64,000 nucleotides of DNA, taken from Lathyrus oleraceus. Its lineage: Eukaryota > Streptophyta > Magnoliopsida > Fabales > Fabaceae. Below are positions 36,163 through 45,581 of the stretch, piece after piece. The stretch spans positions 339,079,346-339,143,345 of the forward strand of contig NC_066585.1 in the NCBI RefSeq assembly GCF_024323335.1, given 5' to 3'. Below the pieces are notes generated by a model that saw only the letters and a program-made list of their open reading frames with translations, ran no database searches and had not been told where the DNA came from. Numbering within the stretch: position 1 is the stretch's first letter; each line of letters opens with the position of its first letter. Position numbers and translations under genes: made by a program.

Positions 36163-38066
36163 TTATATCCTTCACTGATTGAAAGGAAGCTGATTACTCC
36201 ACGTGACCCACCTGCTGTACCGACCAATCCCCAGTGGTGGTACAAGCCCGAGCTTCATTGTGTTTATCATTCCGGTGCTCCCGGAGATGACGTGAAGAAT
36301 TGTTACCCTCTCAAGACCAAGGTTCAAGACCTTGTTAGAAGTGGTATTCTATTTTTCGAGGACGTAGGTCCTAATGTGAAGAAGAACCCATTGCCCGAGC
36401 ATGGGAAATTTGCTGTTAATATGGTTCAGGGTTGCCCTGGCAAGTACAAGGTCAAATATGTCAGCCATATCAGACAATCTTTGGTCGAGATACATTGACT
36501 GTTATGTGGATACAGTCACTATGAGCATGACCATGACAGTTGCCGTGTATGCACTGTCAATAAGAGGGAATGTCGTCAAGTCAGAAAAGACATCCAAGAA
36601 ATGCTGGATCAGGGTGTGATCGAGATACTTCAGAATCATGATGAGGACGAAGTTAATGTTATATCCCCTGTATTCATAATACCTGAGCCTGTTGTTGTCA
36701 GATATGATGGCAGCAAGCAAAAGGCCTTTTCTCCCTCTCTTATCATTAAGCCAGTTGGCCCTGTTCCATACTCTTCAGATAAGGCTGTTCCCTATCGTTA
36801 TAACGCGGTCGCGTTGGAAGATGGGAAGGAGGTACTGTTGCCCTCTACCTCTGTTACACATATATCTGATGTCAGTGGTTTGACCCACAGTGGTCGTGTT
36901 TTCTCGGCGCCGCCAAAACCCCAGGTTGAATCCAGAAGAACTGATGCTGCTGATAGTGTCGCCCGTCCTGTGGGGAATTCTTCTACTTCTCAGAATCCGG
37001 CACTTGCTGTTGATAGACCTGCCGTGACTGCTAGAGCTCCTGTCCCTGCTGGCCAAAATGGCATGTTAAAAGAGGACTGTGATGAGATGCTGAGTTGTCT
37101 TTGTTGATGAACTCCGAGCCACACCGAGAAGCTTTGCAGAAGGTGTTGGACATGGCATACGTGGATCATGACGTCACCATAGAATAGTTTGATAGCATTG
37201 TTGCAAACATTACTTCTTGTAACAACCTGAGCTTCTGTGATGTTGATCTTCCCGAGGAGGGAAAAGACCACAATTTGACACTTCACATTTCAATGAACTG
37301 CAAGGATGATGCCCTATCTAATGTGTTGGTAGACACAGGGTCATCACTAAATGTGTTTCCAAAATCCACTATGACAAAACTTTCATACCAGGGTCCTCCC
37401 ATGAGGCAGAGTGGAGTGGTCGTCAAAGCTTTTGATGGATCCAGGAAGATTGTGATTGGTGAGGTTGAGCTCCCAATCAAGATAGGACCTAGTGATTTCC
37501 AGATCACTTTCCAGGTCATGGATATCCACCCATCATATATCGGTTTGTTGGGCAGACCATGGATTCACGAGGCAGGCGCCGTGACATCCACCCTACACCA
37601 AAAGTTAAAATTCGTCAAGAACAAGAAGTTAGTGGTGGTAGGGGGAGAGAAGGCTCTCTTGGTAAGCCATCTGTCTTCCTTTTCTTACATTGATGATGAG
37701 GATGAGGTTGGGATGACGTGCCAAGCCTTGTCTATTGCTGAGTCTTCTAAGAAAGGAACTTCTTCATTTGTGTCCTATAATGATGCGAAGTTGGCCATTG
37801 AGCATGGCGCAACTACTGGTTTAGGACAAATGATTAAGCTGGAAGACAATAAATCCCGGGCTGGCATAGAATACTCTTCAGGCACTTTCAACAAGCACGG
37901 TTTATTTCAGAGTGGTGGTTTCATCCACACGGTCGAAGACCAAGAAGCTGCTGCTGTAATGGAGGATGATGCAGAGGAAGATTCTGGCAACTTTGTCATC
38001 CCTAGAGGAGTCTGCAATAATTGGGTCGCTGTTGATGTTCCAACGGTTGTCCATAAGTCCACGTAA
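36163..38066 (+). pseudogene. pro: Element B nucleocapsid-protease
   Basis: Continues gag. The knuckle reads CVYHSGAPGDDVKNC near 36260-36305 and has lost the second His seen in C. Stops follow LVEIH near 36498. The segment 36601-37107 is open. Then about 70 bases are missing compared with C, after DEMLS (near 37093), which shifts the frame; another TAG is near 37184 (Gln in C). The protease part from 37275 is open, with LVDTGSSLNVFPKS (active Asp near 37331) and LLGRPWIHEAG. It ends TAA at 38064-38066 inside the splice donor. Confidence 0.86.
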
Positions 38067-38329
38067 TGTTCATTTTTGTTTAAAAACCCTTCTCCCAAGC
38101 CAAAAGGAGAAGTGATGATGTTGTTGGCACATAAATACAATGATATTCATTCATTAATTACATGTTAAATGTTTGTTTTTTCCAAATTATTTTCACTTTT
38201 TGCTTTTTGCATGAAATTGGTGATCACATAAAACTCTAAAAAAGAGAATAAAATCAATCTTTTCATATGCATAATGATTTGTCTTGTTTGAATTCTAAAA
38301 TCTCTTTTATATCCAAAATCATTATGCAG
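38063..38329 (+). other. Ogre intron in element B
   Basis: A 267-base AT-rich intervening sequence with donor CCAC|GTAATG and acceptor ATTATGCAG|G. Joining 38062 to 38330 keeps the reading frame: the protease end KST runs into a Leu-Ile-Lys-Leu-Ile-Glu-His segment of exon 2. An intron at this point is established for Ogre elements. The stop codon of the unspliced protease frame is formed by the donor itself. Confidence 0.82.
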
Positions 38330-41300
38330 GTTGATCAAACTCATTGAACATAATGATCCAACACCATCTCCCAACTTTGAGTTCCCTGTATTTGAGGCCG
38401 AGGAAGATGATCTTGAAGAGATTCCTGATGAGATTACCTGTCTGCTTGAGCATGAAGAGAAGATCATCCAGCCGCATCTCGAGAATCTGGAAACAGTCAA
38501 CTTGGGGTCTGAAGATTGTGTTCGTGAGGTGAAGATTGGGGCACTCCTGGAAGAGTCTGTAAAGAAGGGGTTGATTGAGTTGCTACGAGAATATGTCGAC
38601 GTATTTTCCTGGTCATATGAAGACATGCCTGGTCTGGATACTGATATCGTGCAACATTTCCTGCCTTTGAAGCCTGAGTGTGTGCCTGTGAAGCAGAAGC
38701 TCAGAAGAACTCATCCTGATATGGCAGTGAAGATTAAAGAAGAAGTTCAAAAGCAGATTGATGCGGGGTTTCTGGTGACTTCTACATATCCTCAATGGGT
38801 GGCCAATATTGTGCTCGTACCTAAGAAAGATGGAAAAGTCCAAATGTGTCTGGACTATAGAGACTTGAATAAAGCTAGTCTGAAAGATGATTTTCCTCTA
38901 CCACATATTGATATGTTGGTAGGTCATACAGCTAAATTCAATGTCTTCTCATTTATGGACGGATTTTCCGGATATAATCAGATCAAAATGGCACCCGAGG
39001 ATATGGAGAAGACAACATTCATCACACCTTGGGGAACATTCTATTATCGAGTGATGCCATTCGGTTTGAAGAACGCTGGAGCCACGTATCAATGTGCTAT
39101 GACTACCTTGTTTCATGATATGATGCACAAGGAGATCGAGGTATATGTTGATGAAATGATTGCAAAGTCGAGAACGGAAGTGGAACATGTAGAGCACTTA
39201 TTGAAGCATTTTCAGTGTTTGAGGAAGTACAAACTTTGTCTGAATCCGAACAAGTGTACATTTAGAGTCCGTTTCGGCAAGTTATTGGGCTTTATTGTCA
39301 GTGAAAGATGTATTGAAGTTGATCCTGCCAAGGTCAAAGCAATACAAGAGATGCATGCGCCCAAAACTGAGAAGCAAGTCCGAGGTTTTCTTGGCCGCTT
39401 GAATTATATTTCCAGATTTATATCCCACATGACTGCCACATGTGCGCCAATATTCAAGCTCCTCCAGAAAGATCAGCATCATGATTGGACCGAGGATTTC
39501 CAGAAGGCCTTTGACAGTATCAAAGAGTACCTGTCCGAGCCTCCGATTTTGTCTCCGCCTGTTGAAGGGAGACCCTTGATTATTTACTTAACTGTTCTTG
39601 AGGACTGTATGGGTTGGGTCAGCAAGATGAATTAGGGAAGAAAGAGTATGTTATATACTATCTGATTAAGAAGTTCACTGGTTGTGAGTCTCGATACTCA
39701 ATGCTTGAGAAGACATGTTGTGCTTTGGCTTGGGCTGCTAAGCGCTTACGCCAGTATATGTTGAATCATACGACTTGGTTGATATCCAAAATGGATCCAA
39801 TCAAGTATATCTTTGAGAAGCCTGCTTTAACTGGGAGGATTGCCCATTGGCAGATGTTGTTATCTGAGTATGATATTGAGTATCGAGCTCAGAAAGCTAT
39901 TAAAGGTAGTATCTTGGCTGACCATTTGGCACATCAACCAATTGAGGATTATAAGTCTGTTCATAACGGCTTCCCTGACGATGAGATTCTGTATTTGAAA
40001 ATGAAAGATTGCAACGAGCCTATGCTCGATGAAGGGCCTGAACCTGGTTCCCGATGGAGCATGGTGTTTGATGGCACTGTAAATCAATATGGAAATGGTA
40101 TTGGGGCAGTGATTATTACTCCTCAGGGCACACATTTTCCTTTTACAGCAAGGCTGACTTTCAAATGCACGAATAATATGGCGGAGTATGAGGCCTGTAT
40201 TATGGGTTTGGAAAAGTGTATTGATCTTAGGATCAAACATCTTGACGTTTATGGTGATTCGGCCCTTGTTGTTAATCAGATTAAGGGTGAATAGGAGACG
40301 AATCAACCTGGCCTCATCCCCTACAAAGATTATGCGAGGAGGATTTCAACGTTCTTTACTGAGGTTGATTTCCATCATATTCCTCGAGATGAGAATCGGA
40401 TGGCAGATGCACTCGCTACGCTTGCTTCAATGATTGTGGTGAAATTCTGGAATGAAGTCCCCAATATCAATGTAATGCGCTTGGATAGACCAGCTCATGT
40501 ATTTGCAGTTGAAGAAGTGAAAGATGATAAGCCATGGTATTATGACATAAAATGTTTTCTTCAGAGTCAGGTTTACCCGCCTGGGGCATCTGTTAAAGAC
40601 AAGAAGACGTTGAGGAGATTATCATGCAGTTTCTACCTCAATGGCGATGTGCTTTATAAGAGGAATTTTGACATGGTTTTGCTCAGATGCGTGGATAGAC
40701 ACGAAGCAAACCTGTTGATGACTGAAGTCCATGAGGGTTCATTTGGTACTCATTCCAATGGACATACCATGGCAAAGAAGATATTGAGAGCAGGCTACTA
40801 TTGGCTGACAATGGAATCTGACTGCTGTAAGTACGTGAAGAAATGCCACAAGTGTCAGATTTATGCGGATAAGATTCATATTCCCCCGACACTTCTAAAT
40901 GTTATTTCCTCCCCATGGCCTTTCTCTATGTGGGGAATTGACATGATTGGCATGATAGAGCCAAAGGCGTCTAACGGTCACCGTTTTATTCTCGTAGCAA
41001 TTGATTACTTCACCAAGTAGGTTGAAGGGGCATCGTATGTGAATGTGACCAGCCAGGTGGTCGTGAAGTTTATCAAGAATCAACTCATATGTCGTTATGG
41101 TGTGCCAGATAAGATCATTACTGATAATGGATCTAACTTGAACAACAAGATGATGAAAGAGCTGTGTAGCGAGTTCAAGATTGCACATCATAATTCTTCT
41201 CCTTATAGACCCAAGATGAATGGGACTGTTGAAGCTGCTAATAAGAATATCAAGAAGATTATCCAAAATATGGTTGTTACGTACAAAGATTGGCATGAGA

Positions 41301-41782
41301 TGCTGCCATTTGCTCTGCATGGTTATCATACATTTGTCCTCACTTCAACCGGGGCAACCCCTTTCTCTCTTGTATATGGAATGGAGGTTGTGCTCCTTGT
41401 GGAGGTTGAAATCCCATCAATGAGAGTCTTGATGGAAGCCAAGTTGACTGAGGCTGAATGGGTTCAGAGTCGTTATGACCAACTGATTTTAATTGAAGAG
41501 AAGAGATTAACTGCCATGTGCCATGGTCAGTTATATCAGCAGAGGATGAAGAAAGCCTTTGATAAAAAAGTCAAGCCTCGTGTGTTTCGAGAAGGTGACC
41601 TTGTGCTCAAGAAAGTGTTATCTTTCGCGCCGGATTCCAGGGGCAAGTGGACTCCAAACTATGAAGGTACATATGTTGTTAAGAGAGCCTTTTCAGGCGG
41701 TGCTTTGATACTTACAACTATGGATGGGGAGGATTTCACTCGTCCTGTGAATTCAGATGCAGTCAAGAAATACTTTGCCTAA
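38330..41782 (+). pseudogene. pol: Element B RT-RNase H-integrase
   Basis: Exon 2 of pol. RT runs from 38331 (MCLDYRDLNKASLKDDFPLP; FSFMDGFSGYNQIKMAPED). The catalytic box reads YVDE (39144-39155), not YVDD, so the second metal-binding Asp is altered. A deletion near 39610-39630 shifts the frame. RNase H follows (VFDGTVNQ, AEYEA, YGDSALV, RMADALA). TAG replaces Trp codons at 40292-40294 and near 41018-41020. Integrase has the H-H-C-C finger (VHEGSFGTH, KKCHKCQIY) and D-D-E residues (GIDMIG, TDNGSN, VEAANKN). It ends VKKYFA-stop at 41782. Cannot be active as it stands. Confidence 0.92.
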
Positions 41783-41802
41783 AATAAAAACAGAATAGCT
41801 CG

Positions 41803-41952
41803 CTAAGTTGAAAACCCGAAAGGGAGACTTAGGCAAAAATGAGTGTCTCGGTGGATTGAAAACCCGAAAGGGTGATCCAGGAAAAAGTTAGAGACATGAA
41901 AAAAAATGAATATATCCCGCTAGATTGAGTACCTCACCCTGAGGCAATCTAG
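41803..41952 (+). other. Tandem hairpin array after integrase stop, element B
   Basis: Hairpin 1 spans 41803-41832: CTAAG/CTTAG outside, CCC-GAAA-GGG (41815-41824) inside. Hairpin 2 spans 41852-41879: TGGAT/ATCCA outside, same inside. Hairpin 3 spans 41920-41952: CTAGATTG/CAATCTAG outside (8 bp perfect) and CCTCA-CCC-TGAGG inside. GGCAAAAATKAG linkers separate them. Structure is inferred from complementarity; the conserved position in A, B, C and E supports it. Confidence 0.78.
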
Positions 41953-42430
41953 GCAAAAATTAGGGATTTGGCAAGTAACTGCATCCTGACAAGACTTTGT
42001 TTTTCAAGCTGTCGTCTATCAAAGATTCTTGCTCAGTCATCGTCAACTGAAGCTTCAAATACATTGGATTCAGAGTTGGTGGAGAAATGGTCATTATGTT
42101 CAATGTAGCCTTTTCTAATATATATCACCAATTTTAAATTTGTAAAGATCCATGGAGTCTTGCCATTTGCAGACTACCATTCCATCAAATAAATTTGAGC
42201 CTTTATCCAATTCTTTGCACTCTTATTTGTTTCTGTTCAACAAATATTTGCATGTTTTAATTGATAAATATCTTTGTTTTAAATAAATAAAGTTTTTATA
42301 AACTGTTTTTAAACAAAGTGAACATTCACAAAAGACTGAAAGGATAATTGAAAATCCTCAGTGCTCTCCCAAGGATAGTGTGATCTCCAAAAGGGTAAGA
42401 CATTTGTTCATATTCCTAGCATATTTGTAT
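41953..42430 (+). other. AT-rich spacer in element B 3' block
   Basis: No gene. It holds conserved text shared with C (17270-17640), including AATAAATAAAG near 42283 and a TTTAAACAAAGTGAACATTCAC stretch, broken here into pieces. I see no further structure. Confidence 0.5.
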
Positions 42431-43650
42431 CCTCTTCATCATCTTTCAGGTTGTCTCCTCAATGGGCGCAGGAAGGTAATACTCCACCAAGATCCCCTAA
42501 GAGTCTGAAGTTTGGTCTCAATCTTCTAACTCCCCAGTGGGTCTGGTTCTAGCATCTGTGTTTTATCAATTATATGGTTGTCATTCCTTGTGTGGATTGA
42601 CCTAAAACTCCTTATAGATTGATGAATTGACATGCTATCTTCTTTCGAGGAAGTTGGTCTTCCCTTATTCAGATTGGAAATCCCCCGCATAGTGAGCAGG
42701 AAATCCCAGCATGAGTGGAATCTTCAACAAGATTGGTTTGTAGCTTATCCCAGCGGGTTCGCCTACATTGACATCCAGCAGGTTTGCCTACCATTCATCC
42801 TCAGCAGGGTCACTCACGTTAGATTTCCCCAGTTTGGTCACTAGCATGTTATCTCCGTCTGATCGCCTACAGTTTATCCCCGATTCAATCATCAACAATT
42901 GTTTCCCTAGTGGAGTTGCCTGATCGGAGCCTGATTGTTGTTACTTCCTCCTTCTCGGATAGTTTCCTTCTAGCAAAGTGGGTGATGAAAATGTTTATTT
43001 TCTATCCCTAGTGAAGCGGTGTTTCTCTTCTCCTCGGCAGAGTTTGTTTCTCCAGCAGTATGAGGAATTGTGATGGTTATTAGAACTTTTGTTCGGTGGT
43101 TATTCCCCGCAGAGTTTCTTATCTTTCCTTGGTTTTTCCCCAATAGAGTTACTTCTACGGTGGATCTTATCCGTGTCTAGTTCCCCCAGCTAAGGCTCTA
43201 CCTAACCCTACTTTGGCTTTGGAACTCTAAGGAGGATGTGTTATTTTCTTCCCCGGCGGAGTTTTTGGTGTTGTCTCCGCAGCAGAGACATTCCTTCCGT
43301 GTTTAGAAGTGAATGTTGTTTGATGTACTTCTGTTTGGTGGTTGTTCCCTACAGAATTCCACATCACCCCCTGATAAGATCCCTAGTAGATTTCTTTTCT
43401 GACTGATCTTATCCTTGTTTCTGGGTACTGTTGGAAGATCCCCAGTTTTGGTGGTTGTGATTATTTGCTTATCCCCAACAGCGGTCTCTGATCCCCGGTG
43501 ATCCTACTTGTTCCCCTAGCAATGGTCTTTGTCCCTGGCAGCGACTTCGCTCGATCCTCAACGGTGATTGGTGTTTCCTGGTATTTGTTGCCCCCACCAG
43601 ATTGGATTTCTCCAGTGGGCCTGGCTTTCTCTTTTGAGATGTTGTACCGG
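42431..43650 (+). repeat. Degenerate array resembling the tRNA-Arg 3' end (element B)
   Basis: Many units of the form TCCCCAGCRGRGTYGCC. The clearest run is 42746-42920, where units begin about every 25 bases near 42747, 42772, 42797, 42823, 42850, 42876 and 42902. TCCCTAGTGGAGTTGCC at 42904-42920 is a close match. The reverse complement of the PBS is TCCCCAGCAGAGTCGCCA, so the units resemble the primer tRNA end and are complementary to the PBS. Confidence 0.65.
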
Positions 43651-44084
43651 ATGTTTGTCCATTGATTCTTGGACCTGTTTGTGTTAGATATGTCTGTTTG
43701 TCAGCATTAGTCATACATAAACCACGCATATACATGCATAGTTATAACATTCAGATATTCACGTTGCATTCTTTGCCATATATCTTTGTTTGTTATCTCC
43801 TGTTATTTGGTGATATATATTTCCCCAAGCAGATGATTGTGTCTGATCTCTCCATATAGAGTCAGCCCCATATGCAGAAAATGTTTATCTTTTCTTCCTC
43901 ATCCCCACTGAGTTATGTCCTCGTGGATGATTATTATTTCAGTTTCCTCCCAAAACATGTATTGGGATGGAATTACTTTCCTGAGTTATATCCTCATTGG
44001 GTCGAGTATTGTTTCATTGTGTCTCTCTAGTTTGTTCCTAGATTGACTCTTCTCTTGATATTTCCCCTGCACTTCCCTGTGGTT
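43651..44084 (+). other. Element B 3' block, transitional segment
   Basis: No gene. A conserved AT-rich stretch near 43670-43840 matches C (about 16620-16800). TCCCCAG-type units are sparse here. Nothing else recognised. Confidence 0.45.
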
Positions 44085-45066
44085 CAGGTGATCAATTACT
44101 CAGTAAACAGTAGTTGTTCATTCTCTCCCCAGCGGATGTTGCAGCCTTCTACCCAGTAACCGGTAGTTGTAAGTCCTATTTCTGTGGTTTTCTACCCAGT
44201 AATCGGTAGTTGTAAACCCCATTTTATCCCCTTGCAGAGATAACCCTTGCTTGTTGTTCATCCTAACCGATGACGGTTACTCTCTTCTGTGGTTTTCTAC
44301 CCAGTAATCGGTAGATGTAATCCCCTCCTTGTTAGTTATCTTTATCCAATGTTCGGTATTGATATTCCTTCGTTTTGTGAGTATACCACCCAGTAACCGG
44401 TGATATATATCTTGGATAATTGCTCTAATCAAGCAATTTATCCCCAGCGAGTCATCTTTCATTTACCCTTGTTTGGTAATGATTGTCTCTCCCTTTGATT
44501 GGTCATCATTTTATACCCAGTAGTCGGTATCCCGATGTCCTTTCTTTTCGGTTGATTTATCCTTTCTTAACCCAGTAACTGGTTGTGGATAATCTTCCAT
44601 GCAAGTATGTTATCTACGTTCTGACGGTAATAGATAATATATCTCATGCGCTCTTCAGTCGAAGCCTTTGTTCTTCCCCAGGAGAGTAAGATTCGTATTT
44701 CCTTATGGGATCGAATGTCCATCCTGTAATTGAGATTGCTTTTTCAGCCCTCCTTTTCGGATGATGGGTGTCTTGGATATGTTCCCAATTCACGCCTGGT
44801 TGGTCACCTATTATATGCCCAGTAACTGGTATCACTGGTGTTCCTTCCTTCTGCTCCCTATTATGACTTTTGTCCCCTGTGGAGTCAGATTTTCCTGAGT
44901 TGAAATATACCTTTTTAGGTCTTCCTCGGATGTTTTGGATGATTGATATCTCTCACCCTTATACTGGTTTTAGATATTCATTCTCCCCGAGCGTGTTATT
45001 CTCTCACCCTCATACCGGTGTTTTGATCACATGTCTCTTTGAGCTTATTACCCAATAACCGGTAAT
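44085..45066 (+). repeat. Short hairpin array with constant loop (element B)
   Basis: At least nine units with loop CAGTAAYC (or CTCATACC) and complementary arms: CTACC/GGTAG (44149-44166; 44192-44209), TCTACC/GGTAGA (44296-44315), CACC/GGTG (44387-44402; 45005-45020), ATACC/GGTAT (44513-44530), AACC/GGTT (44569-44584), ATGCC/GGTAT (44815-44832) and ATTACC/GGTAAT (45047-45066). Outer stem pairs change together. TCCCC-type units are interspersed. Confidence 0.75.
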
Positions 45067-45568
45067 ACCTCATTTGTTTCTTCCTCAGCTGAGTCCATTA
45101 TGGATATCCTAGCCTGAGTCCCTTAACGGATTTTCCCCATTCGGGTCCGGATTTTTATCTGAGTATCCTTTGTGGATAGTGTGCTATATTGGCTTATTCC
45201 CCAATGCATGCATCTTTGCGTCAGCTCGAGTCTTTCCATTGATTTATTTTCATGGAATCCCCTCGTGTCTCCCAGCAAATTTTAAGTCGTGACCTGCTCA
45301 CGCATTTTTATCCCCTTTATTCCCCAGTAAAGTCCCCTAGGGTCCCTGTCCCATTTGTGAGTGTATTACTCATATGGATTTTCAGTTTCTTCTGATTTCT
45401 TTTTCCTTTGTGGACATATATCCTCACAAAGTATTAACTTTTGCATACATACATTTGCATCATGAGGTCTCTTAGGGACCAAAATTCGTCTCTTTGTTAT
45501 TATTTAAGCCCATTCTACCTCGTCGAGACGAAGATTTTAACCTTCATATCTCCGACTAGAATGACCTT
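45067..45568 (+). other. Element B 3' block, PPT-proximal segment
   Basis: Non-coding and conserved in A (5703-5830) and C (15061-15180). It contains an 8-bp inverted repeat, TTCGTCTC (45485-45492) and GAGACGAA (45525-45532), shared with C. A few TTCCCCAGTAAAGTCCCC-like units are near 45320. Confidence 0.6.
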
Positions 45569-45581
45569 AAATAGGAGCATC
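45569..45581 (+). promoter_or_regulatory. PPT of element B
   Basis: TAAATAGGAGCATC directly precedes the LTR start at 45582. Elements A, C, D and E have GGGG where B has GGAG, so B's priming site carries a substitution. Confidence 0.7.
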
